Translations under genes and position numbers: made by a program
In this document: piece after piece, positions 44,072 through 52,702 of the stretch
How positions within the stretch are numbered: the stretch's first letter is position 1
How the letters are laid out: each line of letters opens with the position of its first letter
From: Streptomyces sp. CG1
Lineage (GTDB): Bacteria; Actinomycetota; Actinomycetes; Streptomycetales; Streptomycetaceae
DNA length: 64,000 nt
NCBI RefSeq assembly: GCF_041080625.1
Contig: NZ_CP163518.1
Span: 7,061,501-7,125,500 of the forward strand
Direction: 5' to 3'
The notes under the pieces: model-generated
What the model saw: only the letters and a program-made list of their open reading frames with translations
What the model was told of the DNA's origin: nothing
Database searches by the model: none

Positions 44072-44088
44072 CCGCCCTCACAGGGCGG
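44072..44088. promoter_or_regulatory. Palindrome between sensor-kinase and dctA genes
   Basis: CCGCCCT-CAC-AGGGCGG perfect inverted repeat in the 164-base divergent region, 84 bases upstream of the dctA start. It could be a response-regulator site or a hairpin in the dctA leader. Confidence 0.4.
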
Positions 44089-44171
44089 GAGATAGTCACG
44101 GCATCCCCCACAAACCCCCGGACGTGAGCCGCACGCCGGTGATGCCGACGAAGACGTCAAGGAGGGCAGCC

Positions 44172-45551
44172 GTGGCCGCCAGCACCCCCGATACGGCACC
44201 TGCCGTACCCCGTGTGAAACGGGACCGTACCCATTACCTGTACATCGCCGTCATCGTGGCGGTCGCGCTCGGCATCGCCGTGGGACTCATCTGGCCAGAC
44301 GCCGCCGTCCAGCTGAAACCGCTCGGTACCGGTTTCGTCAACCTGATCAAGATGATGATCTCGCCGATCATCTTCTGCACGATCGTGATCGGTATCGGGT
44401 CGGTGCGGAAGGCCGCCAAGGTCGGTGCCGTCGGCGGTATCGCCCTCGGCTACTTCCTCGTGATGTCGCTCGTCGCGCTCGCCATCGGGCTCGTCGTCGG
44501 CAATGTGCTGCACCCCGGTGACGGGCTGCACCTGACGAACGCGATCAAGCAGACCGGCCACGCCCAGGTGTCCGCCGACGCGCTGCCGCCCGTCGACTTC
44601 GTGCTGTCGATCATCCCGACCACGTTCGTCTCCGCCTTCACCGGGGGCCAGGTCCTCCAGACACTGCTGGTGGCCCTGCTCGCCGGCTTCGCGCTGCAGG
44701 CCATGGGTCCGGTCGGGCAGCCCGTGCTGCGCGGCGTCGAACACATCCAGCGGCTCGTCTTCCGCATCCTGTCGATGGTCATGTGGGCCGCGCCGATCGG
44801 TGCCTTCGGCGCGATCGCGGCCGTGACCGGCTCGGCCGGCCTGGCCGCGCTGAAGAGCCTCGCCGTGCTGATGCTCGGGTTCTACGTCACCTGCGTCCTG
44901 TTCGTCTTCGTCGTGCTCGGCGCGGTGCTGCGGATCGTCGCGGGGCTGAACGTCTTCTCGCTGTGCAAGTACCTGGCGCGGGAGTTCCTGCTGATCCTGT
45001 CCACCTCGTCCTCCGAGTCCGCGCTGCCGCGGCTGATCGCGAAGATGGAGCACCTAGGGGTCAGCAAGCCCGTCGTCGGTATCACCGTGCCGACCGGTTA
45101 CTCCTTCAACCTCGACGGCACGATGATCTACATGACCATGGCGTCGCTGTACATCGCGGACGCGCTGGGCACGCCGATGTCGGTCGGCGAGCAGATCCCG
45201 CTGCTGCTGTTCCTGCTGCTGGCGTCCAAGGGCGCGGCGGGCGTCAGCGGCGCCGGCCTCGCCACCCTGGCGGGCGGCCTCCAGTCGCACAAGCCCGCGC
45301 TGGTGGACGGCGTCGGCCTGATCGTCGGTATCGACCGCTTCATGAGCGAGGCCCGCGCGCTGACCAACTTCGCGGGCAACGCGGTGGCGACGGTGCTGGT
45401 GGGCACGTGGACCAAGGAGATCGACAAGGAGCGGGTGCACCGGGTGCTCGCCGGTGAGCTGCCGTTCGACGAGACCACGCTGCTGGACGAGAACCAGGGG
45501 ACGGTCACCGAGGTTCCCGAGCCGCAGGAAAAGGCGCTGGCAAAGGCCTGA
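44172..45551 (+). CDS. dctA: C4-dicarboxylate:cation symporter DctA
   Basis: Carrier of 459 residues of the DAACS family, importing succinate, fumarate or malate with protons or sodium. Hallmarks are the serine-rich stretch LILSTSSSESALPRLIAKME, the re-entrant loop GYSFNLDGTMIYMTMA and NFAGNAVATVLVGTW. GTG 44172 is selected because AAGGAGG lies six bases upstream; an earlier GTG (44124) has none. It is divergent from a CitA/CitB-type system that likely induces it. A clear terminator follows. Confidence 0.94.
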   Translation: MAASTPDTAPAVPRVKRDRTHYLYIAVIVAVALGIAVGLIWPDAAVQLKPLGTGFVNLIKMMISPIIFCTIVIGIGSVRKAAKVGAVGGIALGYFLVMSLVALAIGLVVGNVLHPGDGLHLTNAIKQTGHAQVSADALPPVDFVLSIIPTTFVSAFTGGQVLQTLLVALLAGFALQAMGPVGQPVLRGVEHIQRLVFRILSMVMWAAPIGAFGAIAAVTGSAGLAALKSLAVLMLGFYVTCVLFVFVVLGAVLRIVAGLNVFSLCKYLAREFLLILSTSSSESALPRLIAKMEHLGVSKPVVGITVPTGYSFNLDGTMIYMTMASLYIADALGTPMSVGEQIPLLLFLLLASKGAAGVSGAGLATLAGGLQSHKPALVDGVGLIVGIDRFMSEARALTNFAGNAVATVLVGTWTKEIDKERVHRVLAGELPFDETTLLDENQGTVTEVPEPQEKALAKA

Positions 45552-45564
45552 CCTGCATAGATCA

Positions 45565-45611
45565 CCGGATGTCCGGCCCCGCCTGAACCGGGGCCGGGCA
45601 TCCGGCCTTTT
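45565..45611 (+). terminator. Terminator of dctA
   Basis: 17-bp stem with one G-T pair (45565-45581 with 45589-45605; arm CCGGATGTCCGGCCCCG), 7-base loop, then CCTTTT. Confidence 0.85.
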
Positions 45612-45614
45612 CCC

Positions 45615-45674
45615 GACTGATTCGTCTGCGACTGATTCGGCTACGGCTGATTCGTCCGCGGCTGATTCGTCTAC
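45615..45674. repeat. Four tandem copies of a 15-bp unit
   Basis: Units G(A/G)CTGATTCG(T/G)C(T/C)(G/A)C start at 45615, 45630, 45645 and 45660. They directly follow the dctA terminator, and the last unit covers the stop codon of the TetR gene. Confidence 0.8.
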
Positions 45675-46294
45675 GACTCTTCACTCACCTTGGCCACCAG
45701 CGCCGTGGCCAGCGAGGCGGGCATGCCCGCCGCGGTCAGGACCGTGACCGTGGCCGAGCGGCCCGCCTCGTCCGCTGCCAGGAGGCCGTCGTTCACCGCC
45801 TCCGTCACCGCGAACAGCAGCTGCTCGTGCACGTACGCCAGCGCCGGCGCCGGCAGCGGTGAGCTGAACACGCCCGCTGCCAGGCCCTGTTGGAGCAGCT
45901 CGGCCTTGTCGGCCCGCAGCGGGGCGAGGCGTTCCCGGATGCCCTGGACGGTGACCGTGCGCTGGGCGAGGGCCACCAGCAGTCGATAGCGGTCGGCGAT
46001 CTCCCAGATCGCGAGCACCGAGCGGGCCACCGCCTCCGCCGGATCCGTCACGCCGTCCCGCGCCCGGGCGTCCGCGTCCGCCAGCGCCTCCACGGCCCCG
46101 TCGACCAGGGTGCTGATCAGCGCCTCACGGCTGGGGAAATGGCCGTACACCGTCCGTCGTACGACGCCCGCGGCGCGCGCGATCTGGTCCATGGAGGCGT
46201 CGGGATCGCGCAGCAGTTCGGCGAGGGCGACGTCGAGGATGCGGCGCCGGTTGGCGTCGGCGCGGCTGATGTTACCCGTGGTCATGGCCGTCAT
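45671..46294 (-). CDS. TetR-family regulator of the adjacent efflux pump
   Basis: Protein of 207 residues with an N-terminal HTH (RRRILDVALAELLRDPDASM, then DQIARAAGVVRRTVYGHFPSR). ATG 46294 is preferred since GGAAGG precedes it; a second ATG lies nine bases inside. It is divergent from a 14-TM efflux pump gene, with three matching palindromes between. It is almost surely the repressor of that pump and of itself, released by a pump substrate. Confidence 0.9.
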   Translation of the reverse strand: MTAMTTGNISRADANRRRILDVALAELLRDPDASMDQIARAAGVVRRTVYGHFPSREALISTLVDGAVEALADADARARDGVTDPAEAVARSVLAIWEIADRYRLLVALAQRTVTVQGIRERLAPLRADKAELLQQGLAAGVFSSPLPAPALAYVHEQLLFAVTEAVNDGLLAADEAGRSATVTVLTAAGMPASLATALVAKVSEES

Positions 46295-46333
46295 TCTGCC
46301 TTCCCTCTGCCTGCGCTCCGTCGTCCCGGTCAA

Positions 46334-46396
46334 CTTGCACAGTCATGTGCAACGGCGTACATTGCACATGGTTGTGCAATTGCACGTCACTGTGCA
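46334..46396. promoter_or_regulatory. Three operators for the TetR/efflux pair
   Basis: 18-bp palindromes of the form TTGCACA-N4-TGTGCAA occur at 46334-46351, 46361-46378 and 46379-46396 (the third with G for A in the left arm). Sites two and three abut. They lie in the 156-base region between the divergent TetR and MFS genes. Confidence 0.85.
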
Positions 46397-46450
46397 AGTC
46401 CGCTCTCCGCATCACATATCGTCGCGCATTTGAGGAAGGCGACCCCTGCC

Positions 46451-48124
46451 ATGCGACTCGTCATGACCGAACCGGTCGAGAAGATGGAGCGCCCGTACGC
46501 CCGGCGCTGGTGGGCGCTGCTCGTGCTCTGCCTGAGCCTGCTGATCATCGTGATGGCCAACACGGCTCTCACGGTCGCCGCGCCCGACATGACGAAGGAC
46601 CTCGGGCTCTCCAGCGCCGACCTGCAGTGGGTGATCGACGGCTATACCGTCCCCTACGCGGCGCTGATGCTGCTGCTCGGTGCGATCGGCGACAAGTACA
46701 GCCGGCGGGGCGCCCTGGTCCTCGGCCTCCTCGTCTTCGGCGGCGGCGCCGTCTTCGGCTACCTCGCCGACAGCGCGGCGACCGTCATCGCGGCCCGTGC
46801 CGTGATGGGCGTCGGCGCGGCGCTGATCATGCCCGCCACGCTCTCCCTGCTCGCCGCGACCTTCCCGCGGGCGGAGCGGGCCAAGGCGATCACGCTGTGG
46901 ACGGCGACGGCCGGCCTCGCCATCGCCGCGGGGCCCGTGGTCGCCGGGGCGCTGCTGCGCGACCACGGCTGGTCCTCGACCTTCCTGATCAACGTGCCGA
47001 TCGCGGCCGTGGCGATCGTGGCCGCCCTCGTGCTCATCCCGCCGTCCAAGGCCGGCCACCACGACCGCATCGACTACGTCGGCGGACTGCTGTCGGTGAT
47101 CTGGACCGGCTCGCTGATCTACATGATCATCGAGGGCCCGCACTTCGGCTGGGGCGTGAAGGCCGTCACGGCCGCGGTGGTCGCGGGCGTCGGCCTGGTC
47201 GCCTTCGTACTCTGGGAGCTGCGCCACCCCCGCCCGATCCTGGACGTCCGCCGCTTCACACAGCGCCGCTTCGCGGGCTCCAACCTCGCCGTGGCCCTGT
47301 TCTTCCTGGCCGTCTTCGGCGCCTTCTACTACCTCACCCAGCACCTGCAGTTCGTCCTCGGCTACGACGCCCTGGAGACCGGCGTACGGATGCTGCCGCT
47401 GGCCGGCGCCGTCTTCGTCGGCTCCGCCCTGACCGGCTTCCTGACCCCGCGCGTCGGCATGAAGTGGACGGTCAGCGCGGGCATGGTCGGCGGCACCACC
47501 GCCCTCGCCCTGCTGACCAGGGTCGACGCGGGCTCGACGTACGGCGACTTCCTCGCTCCCCTGATCATCCTCGGCCTCGCCATCGGCCTCGCGCTCTCGC
47601 CGTGCACCGACGCGATCATGGGCGCCTTCCCGGAGTCCGAGCTGGGCGTCGGCGGCGCGGTGAACGACACCTCGCTGGAGCTGGGCGGCTCGCTCGGCAT
47701 CGCGATCCTCGGCTCGCTGCTCGCCACGTCGTACGGCAACCATCTGAGCGACGCCACCGCCGGCAGCAAGCTGCCCGCGAGCGCCCTGGACACCGCGCAG
47801 GACTCGGTCGGCGCCGGATACGCGGTCGCGCAGGGCATCGGCGAGAAGGCGCACCAGCTGGCCGCGCAGGCGACACACGCCACCAACCCGCAGCAGGCAG
47901 CGCAGCTGAAGCAGCAGGCCGCCGAACTCGCCGCCGGCGCCCGGCAGATGGCCCACGCGGTCGGCTCCTCCTTCTCCGAAGCCGTCGCCCACACCAGCCT
48001 GGTCGGCGCGGTGATCCTCGGCGCCGGCACGATCCTCGTGGCCGTTCTGCTGCCGCGCCGTGAAGCCGCCGCACCGGACGTGAAGACCGAGGAGAAGGAA
48101 CTGGTGGACAGCTCGGCCGGCTGA
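46451..48124 (+). CDS. 14-TM MFS multidrug efflux pump (EmrB/QacA type)
   Basis: Protein of 557 residues, DHA2 family. Motifs: LDLQWVIDGY-like SADLQWVIDGYTVPYAALML, GDKYSRRGALVLG (motif A), AARAVMGVGAALIMPATLS and GPVVAGALL (motif C region). A long Ala/Gln-rich loop sits before the last TM. ATG 46451 has GAGGAAGG upstream at a rather long spacing. It exports lipophilic drugs or dyes by proton antiport, controlled by the divergent TetR through three operators. Confidence 0.92.
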   Translation: MRLVMTEPVEKMERPYARRWWALLVLCLSLLIIVMANTALTVAAPDMTKDLGLSSADLQWVIDGYTVPYAALMLLLGAIGDKYSRRGALVLGLLVFGGGAVFGYLADSAATVIAARAVMGVGAALIMPATLSLLAATFPRAERAKAITLWTATAGLAIAAGPVVAGALLRDHGWSSTFLINVPIAAVAIVAALVLIPPSKAGHHDRIDYVGGLLSVIWTGSLIYMIIEGPHFGWGVKAVTAAVVAGVGLVAFVLWELRHPRPILDVRRFTQRRFAGSNLAVALFFLAVFGAFYYLTQHLQFVLGYDALETGVRMLPLAGAVFVGSALTGFLTPRVGMKWTVSAGMVGGTTALALLTRVDAGSTYGDFLAPLIILGLAIGLALSPCTDAIMGAFPESELGVGGAVNDTSLELGGSLGIAILGSLLATSYGNHLSDATAGSKLPASALDTAQDSVGAGYAVAQGIGEKAHQLAAQATHATNPQQAAQLKQQAAELAAGARQMAHAVGSSFSEAVAHTSLVGAVILGAGTILVAVLLPRREAAAPDVKTEEKELVDSSAG

Positions 48125-48158
48125 CCCGCGCACCTTGAACGCGTGCCAGTGAAGTTCA

Positions 48159-48189
48159 GGTCTGGCCGAAGCGGCTGATCGGCCAGACC
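48159..48189. terminator. Hairpin between efflux pump and nitroreductase genes
   Basis: Perfect 9-bp stem GGTCTGGCC / GGCCAGACC (48159-48167, 48181-48189) with a 13-base loop between convergent genes. Probably a bidirectional terminator. Confidence 0.6.
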
Positions 48190-48297
48190 GGTACGCAGCA
48201 AGGGCAGAGGGTGCGCGGAAGGGGCTGTGTGTCCTGCCGCGTGGTGATACGGAGCGAGCGGTCCGGTCCCCTCGTACACGACCCGATTCGTTCGGAT

Positions 48298-48969
48298 CTA
48301 CCGCTCGACGAACGTGACCGTCTCGTCGAGCGGCGCCCGGCCCGTACGGGCGTAACCCACTGTGATGTCCTCGAACCCGATCGACATGCCGCAGAAGAGG
48401 ATGAACTCGTCCGGTGGCGAAAGGATCTCCGCGACGGTCTTGCGATACACCGACCACGCCATCTGCGGGCAACTGTGCAGCCCTTCGGCGCGCAGCAGCA
48501 GCATGACGGTCTGCAGATACATGCCGACGTCCGCCCATTGAGGCCGGCCCATGCCGCGGTCGATGTAGCAGAACAGGGCGGCGGGCGCTCCGAAACAGTC
48601 CCAGTTCGCGGCAGCGGCCCGCTGTCGCGCCTCCCAGTCCTCGCGCTCGATACCAAGTGCGCTGTAGCGCTCATGGCCGAAGGCGGATCGCCGCTCGCGG
48701 TAGGGGGACTTCAGTGCGGGCGGGTACATCTCGTACTCCCGCTCGTCCCAGGGGTCGCCCGAGGCCACGCGCTCTCCGGCGCGCTTCTTGATCTCGGCCA
48801 GCGGTCCGCCGGTCACCACGTAGGCGCGCCACGGCTGGAGGTTCGATCCGGACGGCGCCCAGGCCGCGGCGGACAGCACCCGCTCCAGCACCTGCCTCGG
48901 GACAGGCCGGTCGGTGAATGCGCGCACCGCCCGTCGGCTCGTGACCGCCTCATAGACATCCAAGATCAT
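48298..48969 (-). CDS. Nitroreductase-family flavoprotein, copy 1
   Basis: Protein of 223 residues, FMN-dependent. Key features are SRRAVRAFTDRPVP, AAAWAPSGSNLQPWRAYVV (flavin site) and GMYLQTVMLLLRAEGLHSCPQMAW. It reduces nitro compounds or quinones with NAD(P)H; the natural substrate is unknown. It is highly similar to copy 2 at 50165-50833, including near-identical DNA over long stretches, so a recent duplication is likely. ATG 48969 has GGGAGG upstream. Its promoter lacks the MarR-type motif found near copy 2. Confidence 0.9.
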   Translation of the reverse strand: MILDVYEAVTSRRAVRAFTDRPVPRQVLERVLSAAAWAPSGSNLQPWRAYVVTGGPLAEIKKRAGERVASGDPWDEREYEMYPPALKSPYRERRSAFGHERYSALGIEREDWEARQRAAAANWDCFGAPAALFCYIDRGMGRPQWADVGMYLQTVMLLLRAEGLHSCPQMAWSVYRKTVAEILSPPDEFILFCGMSIGFEDITVGYARTGRAPLDETVTFVER

Positions 48970-49336
48970 CTGCCTCCCTCGTCTGCTCCATGTGTCTACT
49001 CATTGACAATCCGGGACCGCGAGATGCGACAAGGCTCCCGAGACCTCATGAGCGACAGCCCCACCGGGACGTGCCCCGCGAAGGTGACCACATGGTGAGC
49101 AACGCACCGGAAAATGCCCCCCTCGGCCCGCGGGCACCGGCGCATCCACCGCCAGGCGTCGACCGACCGTCGACCGTCGACCGACCGCCGGCCGTCGCGA
49201 CGTCCGCGGGTCCCGTCCCCACCCCGAGAGCCGTGGCCCTTCTGTCCCGGCGGCGCCGAACAGGTGCAGCCGCCGCACCCGGCGGGCGCAACGAAGTGAT
49301 GCCGGGCGCGGACAGGACACGCGGGAGGCCGTGGTG
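48970..49336. other. Gene-free stretch with short GTCGACC repeats
   Basis: Holds the promoter of nitroreductase copy 1 and a run of overlapping CGTCGACCG-like repeats around 49157-49200. No supported gene was found; open frames here lack coding character or family similarity. Confidence 0.5.
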
Positions 49337-50065
49337 TCAGGAGAGCCAGTCGGCGTAGCGAGTGGCGGCGAGGTGGGCGTCCTTGTCGGTGAGGACGTCG
49401 CCCTTGACGACGGCGAACATGCCGGCGGTGGGGTCGGTGACGACGGTGCGGTGGTCGCCCTTGTGGGACAGGGTGATCCGGCCCAGCTCGTCCAGGGTGA
49501 AGATCTCGGGGCCTGCGATGTTGCGGATGCCGTTCAGCGGAGCGCCCGCGGCGACCTCCGCCACCGCGGCGGCCACGTCCTTGGAGGCGATCGGCTGGAT
49601 CGGCGTGGCGGGCAGCCGGACGGTGTCGCCGTCGGCGGTCCAGGACAGGACGGCGTCCATGAACTCCATGAACTGCGTCGCCCGGACGATGGAGTAGGGG
49701 ATCGACCCGGCGGCGAGGAGGTTCTCCTGGAGCGCCTTGGCCTTGTAGTAGTCCAGCTCCGGCACCTGGTCCGTGCCGACGATCGAGAGGATGACGAAGT
49801 GGCCGACGCCGCCCTTGCGGGCCGCGGCCAGGAGGTTGTCCATCGAGGTCTGGAAGAAGGCCGGGGAGGCTTCGTCGAAGGTCGGGGAATTCGTGAGGTT
49901 GACGACGACGTCGGCCCCCGCCACCGCCTCGTCCAGCCCCTGGCCGCTGATGACGTCGACGCCGGTGGACTTCGAGTGCGGTACGGCTTCGTGCCCGGCG
50001 GCGGTCAGGTTCTTGACGACCTGTGACCCGATGAGTCCGGTACCGCCGATGACTGCGATCTTCAT
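49337..50065 (-). CDS. NmrA-like NAD(P)-binding oxidoreductase
   Basis: Protein of 242 residues of the atypical short-chain dehydrogenase group. The Rossmann motif GGTGLIGSQVV is at residues 7-17, followed by VVVNLTNSP and an active-site-like YYKAKALQENLL. Related enzymes act as NADPH sensors or quinone oxidoreductases. ATG 50065 has GAAAGG. It lies between the two nitroreductase copies on the same strand; its own promoter region carries an AT-rich palindrome at 50096-50106. Confidence 0.87.
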   Translation of the reverse strand: MKIAVIGGTGLIGSQVVKNLTAAGHEAVPHSKSTGVDVISGQGLDEAVAGADVVVNLTNSPTFDEASPAFFQTSMDNLLAAARKGGVGHFVILSIVGTDQVPELDYYKAKALQENLLAAGSIPYSIVRATQFMEFMDAVLSWTADGDTVRLPATPIQPIASKDVAAAVAEVAAGAPLNGIRNIAGPEIFTLDELGRITLSHKGDHRTVVTDPTAGMFAVVKGDVLTDKDAHLAATRYADWLS

Positions 50066-50095
50066 GGCATGCCTTTCGTGGGGGTTATGCGCGGA

Positions 50096-50106
50096 ATATG
50101 GCATAT
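50096..50106. promoter_or_regulatory. AT-rich palindrome upstream of the NmrA-like gene
   Basis: ATATG-G-CATAT, 30 bases upstream of the start codon at 50065. Candidate operator or part of the promoter. Confidence 0.35.
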
Positions 50107-50164
50107 GAATGGTTACGTGGGTGGGGCAAGAAACGGCGCCTCGACCGCCCGAGGAGGGGTGGCG

Positions 50165-50833
50165 TCACAGGCCGTCGACGAACGCGACCGTCTCGTCGAG
50201 TGACGCCCGGCCTATGCGGGCGTCTCCCGCGGTGACGTCCTCGAACCCGATCGACATGCCGCAGAAGAGGACGAGCGCGTCCGGGGGTGACAGGACCTCC
50301 GCGACGGTCCTGTGGAACTTCGCCCACGCCATCTGCGGACAGCTGTGCAGCCCTTCGGCGCGCAGCAGCAGCATGACGGTCTGCAGATACATGCCGACGT
50401 CGGCCCACTGAGCCGGGCCCATGTCGCGGTCGATGTAGCAGAACAGGGCGGCGGGCGCTCCGAAACAGTCCCAGTTCGCGGCAGCGGCCCGCTGTCGCGC
50501 CTCCAGGTCCTCGCGCGGAATGCCGAGTGCGCCGTAGCGCTGCTCGCCGAAGGCGGACCGGCGCTCGTGGTAGGGGGACTTCAGCGCGGGTGGGTACATC
50601 TGGTACTCCGGCTCGTCCCAGGGGTCGCCCGAGGCCAGCCGCTCTCCGGCGCGCTTCTTGATCTCGGCAAGAGGTCCGCCGGTCACCACGTAGGCGCGCC
50701 ACGGCTGGAGGTTCGATCCGGACGGCGCCCAGGCCGCGGCGGACAGCACCCGCTCCAGCGCCTCCTTCGGGACAGGCCGGTCGGTGAATGCGCGCACCGC
50801 CCGCCGGCTCGTGACCGCCTCATGGACGTCCAT
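50165..50833 (-). CDS. Nitroreductase-family flavoprotein, copy 2
   Basis: Protein of 222 residues, paralogue of 48298-48969 with the same FMN-site segment (AAAWAPSGSNLQPWRAYVV) and GMYLQTVMLLLRAEGLHS block. The start is ATG 50833 (MDVHEAVTSRRAVRAF) with GGAGG upstream. It is divergent from the azoreductase gene. A 26-bp motif in their 147-base shared promoter recurs at the MarR promoter, so both should be induced together by electrophiles or quinones. Confidence 0.9.
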   Translation of the reverse strand: MDVHEAVTSRRAVRAFTDRPVPKEALERVLSAAAWAPSGSNLQPWRAYVVTGGPLAEIKKRAGERLASGDPWDEPEYQMYPPALKSPYHERRSAFGEQRYGALGIPREDLEARQRAAAANWDCFGAPAALFCYIDRDMGPAQWADVGMYLQTVMLLLRAEGLHSCPQMAWAKFHRTVAEVLSPPDALVLFCGMSIGFEDVTAGDARIGRASLDETVAFVDGL

Positions 50834-50890
50834 GATCGCCCGCCTCCATTCACTCGATGAGTTCGCCTTCGCTCTACTCGCGACAGTATC

Positions 50891-50916
50891 ATTCGATACC
50901 GTATTGTGTGAAACTA
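50891..50916. promoter_or_regulatory. Predicted MarR-regulon operator A
   Basis: Motif ATTCGATACcGTAT followed by TGAAACTA, matching 22 of 26 positions of the site at 52703-52728. It lies between the nitroreductase copy 2 and azoreductase starts. An inverted TATCGAAT occurs at 50924-50931. Confidence 0.7.
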
Positions 50917-50980
50917 TCTCGAGTATCGAATCCTCAGCCCCCGGCCCCCCGCCTCGGGCTCTGCATCTTGGAGAAAGCCC

Positions 50981-51631
50981 ATGGCCACGCTGCTGCACAT
51001 CGACTCGTCCGTGTTCCCCGGCGAGGCGTCCTCGTCCCGTTCGGTCACGGCCGCCTTCCGCAGGACCTGGGAGGAGCAGCACCCCGAGGGCACGGTGATC
51101 TACCGCGACCTCGCTGCCGACCCTGTCCCGCACATCACCGCCGACGCCTGGTCCGCCGGTTACGCCGCCCCCATCGAGCGCACCCCGGAGCAGTCCGCCG
51201 CGTTCGCGGCACGCCTGAAGCTCATCGAGGAGCTGGAGCGGGCGGACGCCGTCCTGGTCGGCGCCCCCATGTACAACTTCTCGATCCCGTCAACGCTCAA
51301 GGCGTGGCTGGACAGCGTGCTCCTGCTCGGCCGGACCGCCGGCGAGGCCCCCTCCGCCCAGGGCACCCCGGTTGTCGTCGTCGCCAGCCGCGGCGGCTCC
51401 TACGCGCCGGGCACCCCGCGCGAGGGCTACGAGTTCGTACAGAACTACCTGGAGGCCGTCCTCAAGGGCACCCTCGGCCTGGACCTCGACTTCATCGTCC
51501 CGGAACTCACCATGGCCCCCCGCAACCCGGCCATGTCCGAACTGATCCCCCTCTACGAGGCGTCCCGTCGGCGCGCCTTCGAGGAGGCGACCACCAAGGC
51601 CAAGGAACTCGCGGAGCGTCTCGCCGCATGA
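50981..51631 (+). CDS. FMN-dependent NADH-azoreductase
   Basis: Flavodoxin-like protein of 216 residues. The N-terminal HIDSSVFPGEASSSRSVTAAF is the FMN phosphate loop, LVGAPMYNFSIPSTLKAWLD binds flavin, and SRGGSY follows. Such AzoR enzymes reduce quinones and azo dyes by two electrons. ATG 50981 has GGAGA. It is divergent from nitroreductase copy 2 under a shared operator. This pairing resembles the azoR1/yodC set controlled by YodB, a MarR/DUF24-type quinone sensor, in Bacillus. Confidence 0.9.
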   Translation: MATLLHIDSSVFPGEASSSRSVTAAFRRTWEEQHPEGTVIYRDLAADPVPHITADAWSAGYAAPIERTPEQSAAFAARLKLIEELERADAVLVGAPMYNFSIPSTLKAWLDSVLLLGRTAGEAPSAQGTPVVVVASRGGSYAPGTPREGYEFVQNYLEAVLKGTLGLDLDFIVPELTMAPRNPAMSELIPLYEASRRRAFEEATTKAKELAERLAA

Positions 51632-51880
51632 CCCTCCGGGCTGCAGGCGCCGTCTGACACCTCGCTCCAGGACGTCGCACGGCGTCCTGGGCGCGGGCAC
51701 CCTCTTCGACAGTGCCAGTGGCGCCCTGTGTCCGGCGGGCGGCCCGGCGCGGCGGGCCGCCGGGGCAGCCTCTCGATACGGCTCGCATCGAGACGACGGT
51801 GATGCCGGGCAACGGCGAAGAGCACACCGGCGAGGGCGAGTTGCCGCCGCGGCCTGCCTCGCCGACGGCGGAGCCCGCGT
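51632..51880. other. Gene-poor stretch before the 18-bp repeat array
   Basis: No supported gene. A weak plus-strand frame starting at GTG 51712 leads into the repeat array and is then broken by a one-base deletion in the third unit. Together with 51881-52200 this spans the gap between the azoreductase and MarR genes. Confidence 0.4.
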
Positions 51881-52076
51881 CGGTGGTGAAGCCCGTGCCG
51901 GTGGTGGAGTCCGTGGCGGTGGTGGAGCCCGCGCGGTGGCGAAGCGCGCATCGGTGGTGGAGCCCGTGCCGGTGGTGGCGTCCGTGGCGGTGGTGGAGCG
52001 CGCGTCGGTGGTGGCGTCCGTGGCGGTGGCGAAGCGCGCGTCGGTGGTGGAGCCCGTGGCGGTGGTGAAGCCCTGG
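51881..52076. repeat. About 11 tandem copies of an 18-bp unit
   Basis: Units of the form CGGTGGTGGAGCCCGTGG are repeated imperfectly; unit three is 17 bp. On the plus strand they would encode a Val-rich hexapeptide repeat (VVEPVA, VVESVA, VAKRAS), on the minus strand a Thr/Ala repeat. The array is not a CRISPR: there are no unique spacers. Confidence 0.8.
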
Positions 52077-52200
52077 CCGGCCATCAGTCGCTGGGTCGGC
52101 GCGCAGCGATGACGGCTGCGGCTCTCAAGGCCGGGTTCGAGTGGGAAGCCGCATGTGACCAGGGGTGCCGACTCGTTCGGCAACGGGCGATCGGGCGTGC

Positions 52201-52686
52201 CTATGCCTTGTCGTCTGCGGGATGGGCGAGCCGGGTCAGGAGATCCGTCAGCTGCTCGGGCTCGCCGCGCCGCAGTTCGGCAACCAGACGCTCAGCCAGC
52301 GGCTCCGCTGCCACGTGGGCGGCATCGAAGAGCTCCAGTCCCTGAGGTGTGATCTCCACTGCCCGGACCCGCCGGTCCCCTGGAACGGCCTTGCGTACGG
52401 CAAGGCCCTTGCGCTCCAGGTCGTCCACGATGCGCATGATCCCGGCCTTGTCCGACCCCGTCGCCGCCGCCAGATCCCGCTGCACCGTGGGTCCGTGATT
52501 GACCAGCTCGATCAGCACCGCGAAATGCCGCAACTCGATGCCGAGCGGCTGAAGCGCCTCCCCCATCACCGCGGCCGCGTGCCAGTGCGCCCGGCGCAGC
52601 AGCAGGCCGAGAGCGAAAGGCGAAGGGTCCCCGGGGCGGTCGGTCGCACGCGAGGCGGTGGTGTGGTGAGGTACGTCGGCGGCCAT
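52201..52686 (-). CDS. MarR-family regulator of the redox island
   Basis: Protein of 161 residues. The winged helix comprises TVQRDLAAATGSDKAGIMRI, VDDLERKGLAVRKAVPGDRR and VRAVEIT. ATG 52686 is used; a GTG directly before it is equally possible. No strong ribosome-binding site is present, so it may be leaderless. It has no Cys, so a thiol-oxidation switch like YodB is excluded and ligand binding is more likely. Operator B at 52703-52728 overlaps its promoter and matches operator A, which supports autoregulation plus control of the nitroreductase/azoreductase pair. Confidence 0.88.
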   Translation of the reverse strand: MAADVPHHTTASRATDRPGDPSPFALGLLLRRAHWHAAAVMGEALQPLGIELRHFAVLIELVNHGPTVQRDLAAATGSDKAGIMRIVDDLERKGLAVRKAVPGDRRVRAVEITPQGLELFDAAHVAAEPLAERLVAELRRGEPEQLTDLLTRLAHPADDKA

Positions 52687-52702
52687 CACACCAGACTACT
52701 TC

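Noticed and set aside
48990..49358. Open frame in the gap before the NmrA-like gene
   Set aside because: Low-complexity Pro/Arg/Ala composition with no motif and overlap with the real minus-strand gene.
51881..52076. CRISPR-like repeat array
   Set aside because: Units are contiguous with no unique spacers and no cas genes nearby.
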